Positions 22,001-33,905 of a stretch of 64,000 nt of DNA are shown piece by piece. Position numbers and translations under genes: made by a program. The DNA is taken from the NCBI GenBank assembly GCA_026214975.1, contig CM047806.1:53771947-53835946 (forward strand). The letters run 5' to 3'. The stretch comes from Gentiana macrophylla. Taxonomy: Eukaryota > Streptophyta > Magnoliopsida > Gentianales > Gentianaceae. The notes below the pieces were generated by a model. The model did no database searches, was not told the DNA's origin, and was given only the letters and a program-made list of their open reading frames with translations. Each line of letters starts with the position of its first letter. Position 1 is the first letter of the stretch.

Positions 22001-23260
22001 AGGCATCGACTTCCCGATCGAGCAATTGATGAAGCTTGATACATCGTTAGGCCATGGTACACGATTACGCCAACTATTTAGCAAGTGGACATTTAGAGGA
22101 AATGACGTATCGAGAGAGGAAGAAGTTCTTTTACGACCTAAAATATCTCGTGTGGGAGGATCCTTATTTGTTCGGGGTTTGTAAAGATGGGTTGCTTAGA
22201 AGGTGTGTTCCGAACATGAGCAATGGGATATTCTCGAGCAATGTCATAGTGGTCCCACAGAGGGACACTACGGAGCACCCAAGATCAAGCAAAAATCCTC
22301 CAAGCTGGATTTTACCGGCCGACTCTGCTTAAAGACGCAGAAGCCTTTTGTAAAGGTTGCGATAGGTGCCGTAGAATCGGGAGGCGAGTAATAGGATGGA
22401 AATGCCACTTCACCCATTTTGGAATGCGAAGTCTTCGACGTGTGGGGAATTGATTTCATGGGACCCTTTTCATCGTCCCCGTGGTAATAAATACATTCTC
22501 GTGCAGGTAGACTACGTTTCCAAGTGGGTGGAGGCAATAGCCACCCAAACTAATGATCACAAAGTTGTGAAGAAATTCTTGCAAAAGAATATCTTCACCA
22601 GATTTGGTCCCTGCTAGAGCCCTCATTAGTGACGAAGGTACTCATTTTTGCAACGCCGCTTGATAAAGTTCTTGAAAAATATGGTGTGAGACATAAAATC
22701 GGTACACAAGATCATCCCCAAACAAGTGGCCAAGTCGAGATAAGCAACTTGTAACCTTAAAAGAATTTTAGAAAAGACCGTGAACTCAAATAGATCCAAC
22801 CGAGTCTAAAGTTGGATGATGCGCTTTGGGCCTATCGCACCGCGTTTAAGACCCCGATGGGCACGTCACCCTTCCAAATGGTCTATGGCAAAGCTTGTCA
22901 TCTCCCGGGCGAGCTTGAGCACGAGAGCTTCTTGGGCTATTAAATTCTTGAATTTCGATAGCCACTCTGGGGAGAAGAGATTATTGCAATTAAACGAGCT
23001 CGATGAATTTAGACTCGTGAGCATATGAGAATGCGAAGATCAATGAGAAAGAACTAAGATACTCCACGACGCTAAGATCAAGGATCGAGAATTCAAAGTG
23101 GGTGATATGGCTTTACTTTATAATACCCGCTCCATTTGTTTGCCGGTAAGCTCAAATCTAGATGGTCCGCCCCTTTGAGATTCTCGATGTTCATCCAAGT
23201 GGAGCGATCACGTTAAACGGGTATGGTGATCAACCCTTTAAGGTCAATGGTCAAAGACTC
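22001..23260 (+). pseudogene. Athila integrase
   Basis: The zinc-binding part shows QCHSGPTEGHYGAPK near 22232 and GCDRCRRIG near 22357 (HHCC finger). The catalytic core follows: first Asp in [10 protein letters not shown] near 22438-22468, second in [12 protein letters not shown] near 22619-22655, third (Glu) in GQVEISN near 22730-22750. [10 protein letters not shown] near 22880 and a C-terminal tail with VNGQRLKKY near 23241 complete it. These segments alternate between frames with stops, so the gene is non-functional. Confidence 0.87.
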
Positions 23261-25073
23261 AAAAAGTATTTTGGGCAACCAAGAGAAAAGCCTCGAGACC
23301 TTATACTTTCAAAAGAGAATTGAGGTGCCTCGATATTCTCGATTTGCGATGAGATCCCATCCAAATTCTTTAGTTCGGATGATGACATTTCTATATCTAC
23401 CCGTGAGGACCTTTCTTCCGAGCCTTCAACATGTCGGTGTACCGAAGCTTCTCGCAAGAACGAGAAGAAAAAAAAGTCGAAGGTCTTATGGAGAGTTAAG
23501 TTCAAACACTTAGTAGAGCACTTGACTTGTTCTTTGTTGTGGTCACACCCTGCCCTTCTTTCTCGATTCCGATGAGGAAGTGGCCAGCAGTAAGCCAAAG
23601 TGGCCCGATCCGGGTTAACTTTGAAATTTGTGTCAAGCTAATGACATAAAAGAAGCGCTACTAGGAGGCAGCCTAGTCTTTTAAGTATTTCTTTTTAAGT
23701 TTTTAGGACTCGACCTTGGTGTTTGTGTGTTGGTTATCCTTGTCCTATTTGTGAATGCTTTATTTGCGTGCATGTTTACTCATATACCCCGTGTACCCCG
23801 AGATTATGTGTTATGTCGAGTGTTGCGTATATTTTCGAAAGGTGTTTGCAAGCTTCTACTTTCGGTATTGTCTGTCCCTGATACGAGTGCAGCGGTTTAT
23901 TCATGCTACGGCCTGACCACTGCCAACCTACAGCCGACAACCACTTCATAACCAGCTAAGTATTCTTTTCTTTTATTTGCACATTCTGAGGACATAATGT
24001 GATTTAAGTGTGGGGGTGCAATTCATGCTTTATTTCGACAATATGAGTAGATAAATATGAGTAGATATTTGTGATCCTTGATAAATTTTAAAATTTTAAA
24101 ATTTTGGCACTTGGATAATTGTAAATCTTGAGCATGTAATTGGAACAAATGCTTGCTAGTTGTAGTTTCCTGACGATGATTTTATGTGACTTTGTGAGAT
24201 AATTATAGCATGTTTTTACTGATTTGAGATAGTATTCATTTTACACTCACGAAAGCCTTTGATATTGAAGCAAGAATTTTGAACTGTATCCTTTCACTAT
24301 TTTAGTGATTTATCTTAGAGAGATTTGTTCTTAATAGTAACAGTGAAGTGACACCTAAGTTCAGAACGTGTACTGTGAATATCTGACGGTTTGAATGTGA
24401 TAAGTGAAACGTAACTTAAGTCTTTGAAATAGTAATAAATTGTTTACTTGAGGTGTTATGCTCAGTGGTCTGTGTTTACTAGAAAAATAATTTTTACCAC
24501 TGCCAGCCAGAAATCTCTAAGTAATCACATGATTAAATGGTATGTCGGAAGCTAGTCGATGATTGGAGTGAGGTAGGGTATTATCTCGAAATGTCCTATA
24601 CCACTATGATGACTAAAAGCTCACGACAGTTAGAAGAAGCTACCTTATGATTTGAGTAAGGTAGGGTGTTATCACGAAACATCCTATTCTACTATGACGG
24701 GTACGAGCTCATTCTAATCATGCGTAAAAAAATAAATTAAAGACTTGGTTATCGTTAATCTTATACCTAGTATAAATCCGAAAGATATGTTGTAGGATTA
24801 TCCTACCGAGTGCTCGGGAAGACTTTGTGTGGAGCAATTATCGCATCATACCTAGGATAGTCATTAAATTGTTTGAAAAGATATTTGTTTGAAAGGATTG
24901 TGGAGATTGAAAAGGGCTTGTTACACACACCGAATCTATCTCTATGTTGGTATTACTTGCTATAGTTGTTGTATATTTTGTTACGTGAGTTAGGGATCTA
25001 TTTGGATTACATATAAAGTGAGCTAGTTTTGATTGTTTTGTTCGGGACGAACAAAAGTTTAAGTGTGGGGAGT
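23261..25073 (+). other. Athila 3' non-coding tail with polypurine tract
   Basis: About 1.8 kb without a supported ORF lies between integrase and 3' LTR. Some Athila elements carry an envelope-like gene here; none is visible. The motif TTTAAGTGTGGGG occurs at about 24003-24015 and again at 25059-25070, the second directly before the LTR as the polypurine tract. Two related ~110-bp blocks with GGTAGGGT(A/G)TTATC...CGAAA occur near 24560-24720. Confidence 0.75.
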
Positions 25074-26759
25074 TGTTTACTTACTAATTTTACGGTTTTT
25101 ATCGAGTTATTTCAGAACATTATCTTCCATGTTTTAGTGATTCTTATAGAAAATTACTCGCCAAAAAGGATAAACTGAGCAAATGAGTTTTAAAGATAAT
25201 AAATTGCAAAAGTGGGTGATTTATGTGTTTTTATCGTTGGTTTTATGTTTATTTGGATGTTGTTACACTTTGCAATATTTTGGATATCTTGTAGATGTAT
25301 ATCTTCGGTCTAAAAGAGGTGTTTAGAGGGTTAGAAGAAGATGCCACAAGTTTACGAGTTCAACGGAGCAAATTTTCCTAAGTACTTAAATCGTTACATA
25401 TTTTCGACGGAGATTTGACCCAGCTTAGAGGCATTTTCAGGGAGGACTTCTTCATGAAAATTGTAGATCTTTGACAGAGCTTTCCAACGCACTTTGAATT
25501 ACGCCAATCGGACTTCTACAACTCAAATGGTGGTCAAGTGGGTAATCAATTTGGGTAAGTGGAAAATCCGAAATATACTCGTGTCTACGACGGGCTAATC
25601 AAAAACGCGTTTTCTGAAGAAGAGTCCTTAATGAAAGTTGTAGAGTTTTCCGAGAGCTTTTTATGACATTCGGATCATAATTTTTGGAGGTCTACAACTC
25701 AAGATATGAATTTTAGAAGTTTTATTCCAATAAATATCTAATCGAACGGACGTCCAGGAGGTCATCTGTAGCGACCGACATACATAATTATTTCAGCCGC
25801 CTCTCAACTCTATTTAAGCAGCAGCAATACCCAACCCTAAGACAACGAATTCATTCACACAAAATTTAGAGGAGCAACCGAGCTTTATCAAAAAAGAAGA
25901 TGATTTCTTCCCATCCAATGATCATGATTAACATCATGGTTGTTGGCTAAGCACATCAGCGGTGGGACAACGGATGAAACCGATCAACATCAACACCAAC
26001 TAGAGAGATTTTTGCTACATGTTTAGTGAGTAAAGTTATATTTTTTATCAATTGGATATTGTTTTTATCGTTTACGCTTTATTCGAATCGAGAGATCGAT
26101 GAAACCATCTTTTATGCTTCAATTTATATGAAAATATTGTTCAAGTTGTGACCTTTTCAATTGATGCGATTGATTATGTTTCAAGAGATTGATCATAGTT
26201 AGTTGAGTAGGAGTATTAGAAATAATCTCGTGATCTTGTTTTGCATGTCGCTTTGTTTTACTTGAAAAAGAAAACGAAACCCTAGAATTCGCTTTAGAAA
26301 TTTAATCGAATTCGTGATAGATCATTACTAAAAATTATATCTTTAACTTGCCGCCTAGTTGGGGTTGGGTTGATTGATCGGTGGATTCCGTTGTCTTGCC
26401 GTTGTTTTAATTATTTGATAAACCAAATAGTTCGTATCAATAGTTGATTGCTAAGTTTAGTTGTTTTAAGATTATAGTTGTTTTTCAACGCTTTAAGCAT
26501 AATTTAGGTTCCCGATTCGCTCATCGCCTTAGTTATCGTGTTCATCGTATTTACTGTTCATCGTAGTTACCGTTCATTAATTCATAATTAGTATAAATCT
26601 TAGGTTTAGTTAATAGTCGTGACATAATCGATAGAATAATTGTTCCTTGATCCGATAAACATTCCACTCCTCAGAGGGCGACCCGTTAACATCCTATACT
26701 ACGATCCTTATACTTGGGGTGTTTCGGTTATAAATTGTAAAACTCGCTTTTACCGAACA
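25074..26759 (+). repeat. Second full LTR of the Athila structure
   Basis: 1686 bp, the same length as 11828-13513. It starts TGTTTACTTACTAATTTTACG and ends ACCGAACA. The TATA-like CTATTTAAGC is at about 25809. Because a primer site and internal sequence follow it, it served as the 5' LTR of a second tandem unit. Confidence 0.92.
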
Positions 26760-27416
26760 AGTTTTGGCGCCGTTGTCGAGAGTCGGTAACGGTTGTCGGA
26801 TTCTTCTAGGTGCAATTTTTATTTCGATACTAATTTTTTTAGGTAATAATCTAATTGTTACGTTTTTTTTTATTTTCTTTCATTTTACATTTACCTTAGA
26901 TTTTAGATTTTAGATTTCATAGATTTGACTTTATTTATCTTAGTTTTTATTTATTTTATGTTATTGTTCACGTTAGATTTTTATTAGTTTAGCAGCCTTA
27001 GATTTTTCTTTAGATCTTAGATTTTAGCAGCCTTAGATTTAGCTTAGATTTGCCTTAGATTTTAGATCGGATAAATTTGTTACCTTAATTATTACTATTT
27101 TAGGTTTTTATTTTCTTTCCTGCTATTATTTTCTTTATCTGCTTTAGTTTTCAGCTTTCTAAACGGGCGTCCATCCTTTCGGACGCCCGCCTGGTCTAAA
27201 ATTTCTCCTCCTCGCATCGCTTAAAGTCGATCAGACAGCGTCTGATTCCCAAACGCCGTCTGCACTTTAAACGCCCGCCTACCTCCCAGGCCATCCTCTC
27301 GAACGCCGGTTCACCACAAACTCTTCACTTTTCTCCTCTTCTCTCTTTTCTAAACTTCTAAACCCTCCAATCTTCTCGAACTTCGTCCTCATCAACCCAA
27401 AGGTTGATTTCTTCCT
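26760..27416 (+). repeat. Partial second internal region of the Athila structure
   Basis: This copy of 13514-14176 (primer site, T-rich leader with TTAGATTTTAGATT repeats, GGACGCCCG region) stops 20-odd bases before the gag ATG. The break joins to the LTR 3' part at TTCCTT/TGCC, with a few bases of microhomology. Confidence 0.9.
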
Positions 27417-27827
27417 TTGCCGCCTAGTTGGGGTTGGGTTGATTGATCGGAATGGATTCCGTTGCCTTGCCGTTGTTTTAATTATTTGATAAACCAAATA
27501 GTTCGTATCAATCGTTGATTGCTAAGTTTAGTTGTTTTAAGATTATAGTTGTTTTTCAACGTTTTAAGCATAATTTAGGTTCCCGATTCGCTTCATCGCC
27601 TTGAATTATCGTTCATCGTATTCTTCGCTCATCGAGTTCTTGCTCATTAATTCATAATTAGTATAAATCTTAGTTTTAGTTAATAGTCGTGACATAATCG
27701 ATAGAATAATTGTTCCTTGATCCGATAAACATTCCACTCCTTAGGACGACCCGTTAACATCCTATACTACGATCCTTATACTTGGGGTGTTTCGGTTATA
27801 AATTGTAAAACTCGTTTTTACCGAACA
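27417..27827 (+). repeat. Truncated third LTR of the Athila structure
   Basis: The last 411 bp of the LTR (equivalent to 13102-13513), ending CCGAACA. It is followed by TCAGC and the resumed minisatellite. Confidence 0.92.
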
Positions 27828-27935
27828 TCAGCGCATCGTGGTGGTCAATGCATTGCGGTAGTCACTACATCGTGGTGATAATCGTGATCATCGGTGCCGG
27901 TCAGCCAGACGTCGTGGTGGTCAATGACGTGCGTG
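27828..27935. repeat. Continuation of the 17-bp minisatellite beyond Athila
   Basis: About five or six monomers (GCATCGTGGTGGTCAATG, GCATTGCGGTAGTCACT, ...) resume directly after the element. This shows the element landed inside the array. Confidence 0.85.
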
Positions 27936-27971
27936 ATCACAAAAAAAAAAAAAGAAACCTTTTAGCAACCA

Positions 27972-28003
<32 letters not shown>

Positions 28004-28609
28004 AACTCTCGGTGCTTGCTTTATTTGGGCGTCGCTTTCTTTCTCTTTTTTTTTTTAAAATCAGCGCAGCTCTTTTTTATTATTAATTGAGGGTAGATTG
28101 GTTCATGTACGTACTAATTTTATGTCGTTATAATCAATGAAAAGTTAAGTGTGTCCTATTTGTCTAATTAAGTCTAATATGTCATTTTGGACCATTGCCC
28201 CTTAGTATAATTATAATTAATGTAGACAGATTTTATCGGCACCATGTTTTTGCTTGTGGCACCACGCTCACTCCGGACACTCGTTAAATTACTTTTGACA
28301 CCACCATAATATTTTTTTTACTTCAAACACCACAAAAAAGACACAAAAATACTTCGTATACCACAATTCTAAAAAAATCTAATCGAGTCATTTGCTAAAT
28401 TAATAGATCATTTTAGTCCTTTATTAATATAATCTTAACATTTAACAATAATCCATATCTTCCACAAGTCTTAATCTTAATCCAAAACAACATGGAAATT
28501 AATCCAGATAACATACTCATATTCATCATCATAAAAAAGTTCATATCAAAAAAGCAAAAACCCTTTCATCTTCATCATCCTTTTACAAACCATTCATAAA
28601 CACTACACA
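27936..28609. other. Low-complexity AT-rich stretch
   Basis: A 30-A run lies at about 27973-28002 and shorter A or T runs flank it. I see no gene. An 80-codon frame across the A run is a homopolymer artefact. Confidence 0.6.
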
Positions 28610-30492
28610 TGTTGGTCCCTTTGAAAGAATTGGGACAAGTATAGAGAGGGGTGAATAAACTTGTCACTTAAAAACTTCTTAGAGTAGAATAACTATGTTG
28701 AGTTAATAGCCTGCTGACTAGTTCTACAGCTGAGTTAAATGAAGCGGATTAATTATGGGGCCAGAGGTCATAAGGACAAAATATGATACAAAATGGAAAA
28801 AAAGGACAAGAAAAAAAAATAATGGTTGAGAAGGACAAAAACGCACATGTTACTACATGTGTTACTACACATGTGGTTGTAGCAACATGTAGTAACACAT
28901 GTAGTAACATCTTGAAGTTTTGTCCTTCTCAACCACTATCTTTTTTTCTTGTCCTTTTTCCTCATTTTAGATCAAAAACAGTCCTCCACAACCTTTATCC
29001 TTAATTATTAAACCTTTTTAAGAGATTGTTGTTCTATTGAAGTATGTTGTGTTGAGTTCGGTGAACTCAGCAGAGTGCTTGGTATGAGTTAATCAGCTTT
29101 GGAATGTCAGCAGTTGCTTAAAGTAAATACCGAAAAGTAAATTGCAGTAAGTAAATGCATAAAGTAAATGCAGAAATAAGAACAAAGAGTTTATAGTGGT
29201 TCTAGGTGATGTGATCATGTCCGTACACTCTTCTCCTGTGATGTTGGAGGAAAATCACTAGAAATGTTTGAGGTACAGTTACAAAAAGTCCTAGAATGAT
29301 TGTCCTTGACTAATCATAGATTCACAATCGAAACACTTGGATAACAGGTTGAATTGCCGCTCTCTAAATGCTTCAATGGTCCTTGAAGGGTTGAATTGCC
29401 TCTTCACCAGCTCCACCACACAAAGTCTTGTCACAGATCCTTCTACAATGACTGCAACAACTGTCTTTCACACCTTCACTAGATGTTTCACAGTCTTGAA
29501 CATTTGATTGAATCAAAGCAAGGTTGAATCAAGAAAGTGATTCAGCTTTAGAATCTTCAAGTGTTTGAATACTAGATTGAACTTTGAACACTTGTGCACT
29601 GGAAGATTTTCAAAATATATACAGTGTAGGCTCAGAAATTATGATAGAATTGACTTAGCAAATATTTAGAACTTCAATACGCTTGCAAGACTTGGTGCTC
29701 TTGTGCGTTCTCTTCGTATTAGGTGTTTGATCCTTGTTGCTAAGTCCTCTATTTATAGTGTGAAATTCAACGTTCAATTTTTGAATTCCTAACGGTCATC
29801 TTGGATTCCTTGGAATATTCCATCATCTCTGTCAGGCTGTCAGTGCCTTCCTGACATGTGAGACCGTCAACCAATCAGAATGCTTGATCTTCCATTTTCA
29901 AAAATTGCTTCAGTAATTATGATTTGCTAACTTTTACTTAGATGTGCTGATGTTTTTAATTTCTCAGCAATCAGCTGATTTGCATAAACTCGGCTTTCAT
30001 CCAGTCTCTCAGTTGAGATGCTTTCTTTCTTCTGATTTTGATTTTGAGATTAGAGTACTCCATATATTCAAGATAATAACTACGATCCTTTCGTCACATT
30101 ATCTTGTGGATATTTTCAATACAAGATCTATAAAGTTAGTCCAAGCCATCACAGACTTTCATGAATTCAAACTTTATTGTCTCGGCTTAGTTTTTCATTA
30201 ACTGGGTCTGAAACCTCAACCTCCAGTCTTCAAAACAGAGCTTGTTCCCTCGGCCTTTATTACTGGGTTTGTTCCCCCAGCCTTGAATACTCCGCACTTA
30301 GAACAAGTCGGTTGAGTTTGAAACCTCACCAAACTAGCTTGATTGGTTTTCAGCAAAAATCCTAGACTCCACTAAAATCTATAAGATTTCTATTACTGTG
30401 CTTATCTGATTTAACCAATACAATAATCAGACTCTAGTAAACCTATACATTCAACTATAGACATCTTTTAACAAAAAAAATTATTTCTAACA
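28610..30492 (-). repeat. 3' LTR of the minus-strand Sirevirus remnant
   Basis: 1883 bp including a 244-bp MITE. The minus-strand TATA box CTATAAATAGAGG is at about 29747-29760, the same TATAAATAGAGG found in the plus-strand relative at 50421. The end GTTTATTCACCCCTCTCTA...GGGACCAACA matches the relative. Confidence 0.85.
28757..29000. mobile_element. Hairpin MITE in the Sirevirus LTR (8-bp target duplication)
   Basis: A 244-bp element is flanked by TTAATTAT at 28749-28756 and 29001-29008. Its arms are long inverted repeats built from AAGGACAAGAAAAAAA and TGGTTGAGAAGGACAAAA. The centre has stacked ACATGT and TGTTACTACATGT palindromes, so almost the whole element folds on itself. The 8-bp duplication suggests a hAT-related MITE. 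The extreme termini match poorly. Confidence 0.75.
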
Positions 30493-30651
30493 ATTTCCCC
30501 CTTTTTGATGATGCTAAAACCCTTGTTAAAAGAAAAGCTTAAAGATAAAACAAAACAAAACTAGATATTTCATTTATGTTTGAAAACTCAGCTAATTACA
30601 AAAGGTTCTTTTGAGGATTTAATCAAAATAGATACAAAAGATTTAAACAAA

Positions 30652-31150
30652 CTAAGTAGCCTTTTTCTTTGCAGCATATATGCTCTTTTGGAGTAGTATA
30701 GCATTGTCAAGTAGTCTAAATTCTTCAGACACCTTATCATCTCTGATTAAGAAAGTATTCTTGTAGTCAACTTAAATTGTTTGCTTCCATCTTCTCCATT
30801 CTACCAGCTTGAATGTTCCAATATCACAGCTCTTGTAATATTCTTCAAACTCATCCAAATCTAATTTCATTTCAGCTTCCTTGTCCTTAAGAGTTAGTTT
30901 CTTCTTCAATTCTTGATTGTAAACCTTCAGTTTCTCATCATACAATTTCTCAGCAAAGAAATGATTGTATTCCTTATTCTATGTTCATATCTCTGAATCT
31001 CTTCTTGTTTGTCTTGAAAACTTTATCAAACTCTGCCCATAACTCTGATCATCTGGATTTGAAGTACAATTTCTTCAGTCATCTGAGTAGTTTTGTAAAT
31101 CAGTGTTGTAATCAGATTTGTTATAAGATCACTTGTGTAGTTTCAGGACT
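30652..31150 (-). pseudogene. Sirevirus envelope-like / 3' ORF, C-terminal part
   Basis: On the minus strand a coding frame ends at the stop 30652-30654. It reads AEKLYDEKLKVYNQELKKKL then DLDEFEEYYKSCDIGTFKLV and closes LLDNAILLQKSIYAAKKKAT. One in-frame TAA lies at 30772-30774 and a frameshift at about 30950. The charged, heptad-like composition fits the coiled-coil 3' ORF that some Sireviruses encode between RNase H and the 3' LTR. Its position next to the polypurine tract agrees. No transmembrane segment is visible in the surviving part. The upstream end is cut by the DNA transposon at 31159. Confidence 0.65.
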
Positions 31151-31158
31151 GTTTGTAG

Positions 31159-32448
31159 GATGGTTCAAAGTCGCGGTCTCGGTCACCTATTCGGTGACCA
31201 CCGAGTCACATGACTCGTCGCGTATTGGTATCGTTTCGGGCGAGACGAGTTTTCTCCTATATAAAATGCTTTAAAAAATTCAAAAAAAATCTAAAAAATT
31301 AAAAAAAAAAAAAATGAATAAGTAAACACAACATCAAAATGTCCCAAAACAATCATCAAGATCATTTTTTTTGATTAAATACAATAAAATATACGTTGTC
31401 GCGTTACGTTATCCAAATAAGACATGATACTCTTAGTTTTTACATCAAATCATCAAATACATTTTAAATCTAGAATAAATAGTTAAATGCATCATCATCA
31501 TATGACATCTTCAAGGAATTCCCTATGTGAACATGTTTACCAACTTGAGATTCATGAGAATAGCATTCAAAAAATTGTTATTTATAAATGTAGTCATTAA
31601 AATTAATGTTAAAGTTAAAGCGCTAAAAAAAATTGTTTGCTTGATAAACTAAAATTTAATATAATATGGGTCTGAAAGGTAATATTTCAGTTTAATAAAA
31701 TATTATTATATTTATATTTATTATTCTTGCAAATCAGCAAATTACTTTACAGTTCATTGAGGTGGATTCCATAGGAAAATAAAAAGAAAAAAAAACCAAC
31801 CTCTCGCCGTCGCTCAGGACTCAGGTCACTGCGGTGACTCAGTCACTCAGATGGTGGCGTCAAAGGATTGAAGTAAAAGACTCCAACTCCAATTCAATTT
31901 CAAGTCGGGGCGCTCAAAAAATGGGTATTTGGTTTTGGTTTTGTTTCTTGGTCAGAACGGAACTCAGAAATTGAATCAGAAATCGAGGAAATTTAACTAA
32001 AAAATGGAGTTGCGGTGAATCAAAGATGTGTTGTGGCTTGTGTTGGTGCTTTTACTCTGTAAATTTTTTTTTTATAAAGAGGGCAAGACTCAATCACTCA
32101 AGAGGCTCACGGGTGTACTATTGTTTCTTATGAAAAGAGGTAAGATTCTCTGCTGCTGGTGTTTTTTTTTTTTTTTTTTTTTTTTTGAAAGATCTTCTTT
32201 GTGTAGATTGCTGGTCATTTTTGAAAAGGGTGTAGATTGCTTTTGATCGGCTGAAAAGGGTGTTCTAGTCGAAATCATTGTAGTATCGGATTGACTCGGC
32301 TGAGTCAGACCGATTTTTCCCAAGTCAGACCGAGTTTTGCCGAGTCAGGCCGATACGTACCCGATTCATAACTAAATCGAGATGAATCCGTAACTTTGTA
32401 CCGGTAAGCTTCGAGTCGGAGCCGACTCGGCCGAGACTTTGAACCATG
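31159..32448. mobile_element. Non-autonomous DNA transposon with 8-bp target duplication (hAT-like)
   Basis: The ends are GATGGTTCAAAGTC and GACTTTGAACCATG, inverted repeats. The duplication GTTTGTAG lies at 31151-31158 and 32449-32456. Subterminal regions are rich in GAGTC/GACTC and CGGTC motifs (GACTCGGCCGAGTC-like), which could be transposase binding sites. No transposase ORF is present; the interior is AT-rich with a 26-T run at about 32161-32186. Confidence 0.8.
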
Positions 32449-32456
32449 GTTTGTAG

Positions 32457-33256
32457 TCTAATATTTTTTTCCCTAGAAAGACGAAAGTTTAATTAGGCCG
32501 GACTAACGCCGGAAAATACAAAGACAATGCCGTACACAGCGCCGGACAAGGCCGGATCACCGCCCGGAAAACACCTAAAAACTAAACAAGAGAAACAAAT
32601 CAAACAAGAGACTGTCAAGCACAAGAGGCTCAAAGAGCCAAACTTGACAAAAGAGGTGACGAAGCCCATGAGGCCAAATACTTCACCTGAAAACAAACAA
32701 CGGAAACAAAGCACTAAACGGCTAACAACAATAACTAGAAACAAGAGTGAAGCTTAAGTAAAAAAGTAGCCACGAACTGGGAAGCCGCCGCCATAGACCG
32801 CCACAACCGAACGAAGAGAGAAGCACAAAAGAAAGACTCGCTCCTCTGCCGAGAAAGCAGCATCCATAATCGTCAACTAAATGCCCGGAGCCTTAGTGAG
32901 ACTATGAAAGCCATACGCCGCCGGAACCCCGCCGCACCACCACCATTCATAAAAACTCCACCGCCTGAAAAAATAGAACTGCGCCAGCCATCAAACACAA
33001 AAAGACGACAAACATACTGGATTTAGACAGGGAAACATTCCAGATCCGCCACAAACCACAACAACAACCCAAAGAAGCTTAGATCCATTGGAGGCACCGC
33101 ATGCAACCCCAAGACTGGGGAAGAGGAGAAATCAGCAGTAGATCCACTGAACCAAGCCCCAAGAGCCACAACAGAGGACAAAAAAGCAGAGAAAAGAAAA
33201 AAGAGCTGACGCCGGCAGCAAAAAGCCGCCGGCACCGGAGAGGCAATTGCAGGAGG
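32457..33256 (-). mobile_element. GC-rich retroposon-like segment, minus strand (uncertain)
   Basis: Composition changes abruptly to GC-rich, CCGCC-containing sequence. Read on the minus strand it would end TTTCTAGGGAAAAAAAT, resembling a retroposon 3' end with a short A tail. It may continue beyond the hAT insertion at 34617. I found no RT motif, so LINE origin is inference only. Confidence 0.3.
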
Positions 33257-33425
33257 TAGGGATGGCAATTTCGACCCAACCCGGTGGATATCCACCCGAC
33301 CCTACCCGTTAGGGTAGGGTATTTTTTAAGGAGGGGAGGGTATGGGTTTAATTTTTCAAAATCCGCCGCGGGTAGGGTAGGGTATGGATATGTGATGTCT
33401 ACCCATCATAATACCCACCCGACCC

Positions 33426-33427
<2 letters not shown>

Positions 33428-33467
<40 letters not shown>
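33428..33467. repeat. (TA)n microsatellite
   Basis: About 40 bp of uninterrupted alternating AT. A second run of ~35 bp lies at 33659-33693. The open frame crossing both is an artefact. Confidence 0.95.
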
Positions 33468-33469
<2 letters not shown>

Positions 33470-33656
33470 GACTACTTCTGTTACATAAAAAATAAGAAAA
33501 CAACTAAACAAATGACAAAAGAGAAAAAGAAAAAAAAAATTAAATGTCATTTAGATACACTATTATTCTCCTTATATATCAATTGTCGATGTCGAAAGTC
33601 TTGTTTTTTTTCTCCCAATCAATTTAGTCTTGCTGTCATAATCATGGTTAAAAGGT

Positions 33657-33696
<40 letters not shown>

Positions 33697-33905
33697 TAAT
33701 CTTTTGCTTTTTTTTATTTTTATGAATGCATTGTTTTAATATAATCTATTCAAACATTAACATCAATTGGCAAACCAAAACATGTGTCAATACTGTTACA
33801 ATGTATAGTAGTATTTTTTTTCACAACTAATGCCGGCAATATCAAAGTTGATAGGTGAGATTTTTTTAATCTTTTAGTTTTTAATTAATTCAGTGTATGT
33901 ATAAT

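Larger units (their letters stand above)
11828..27827 (+). mobile_element. Athila-type Ty3-gypsy retrotransposon, tandem composite with deletion
   Basis: Order: LTR 11828-13513, internal region, LTR 25074-26759, partial internal region 26760-27416, truncated LTR 27417-27827. Both full LTRs are 1686 bp, TGTTTAC...CCGAACA. A tRNA-Asp-type primer site follows the first two (GGCGCCGTTGTCGAGA). The outer ends sit in the 17-bp minisatellite and show TCAGT at 11823-11827 against TCAGC at 27828-27832, a 4/5 target duplication. The internal order gag, protease, RT, RNase H, integrase, then a long non-coding tail, fits Athila/Tat. No envelope-like ORF is present. Frameshifts are frequent throughout pol. 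A non-autonomous element is nested in gag at 15273-18486. Confidence 0.9.
28610..31158 (-). mobile_element. Minus-strand Sirevirus-type copia remnant (3' LTR and 3' ORF)
   Basis: An LTR (28610-30492) read on the minus strand starts TGTTAGAAATAA and ends GGGACCAACA, like the Sirevirus LTR at 49592-51302. On its inner side a purine tract (AAAAAGGGGGAAAT on the minus strand, 30493-30506) leads to an envelope-like 3' ORF. The rest of the element is missing: the sequence changes at 31159 (DNA transposon) and 32457 (other repeat). Confidence 0.82.

Noticed and set aside
23261..25073. Envelope-like gene in the Athila 3' region
   Set aside because: No long frame or transmembrane-like stretch is visible; stops are frequent in all frames.
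27848..28090. 80-codon frame with poly-Lys
   Set aside because: Crosses a 30-A homopolymer after minisatellite monomers; not a gene.
33284..33739. 151-codon plus-strand frame with Tyr-Ile repeats
   Set aside because: It crosses two TA microsatellites inside a hAT element, and the alternating Tyr-Ile comes from (TA)n.
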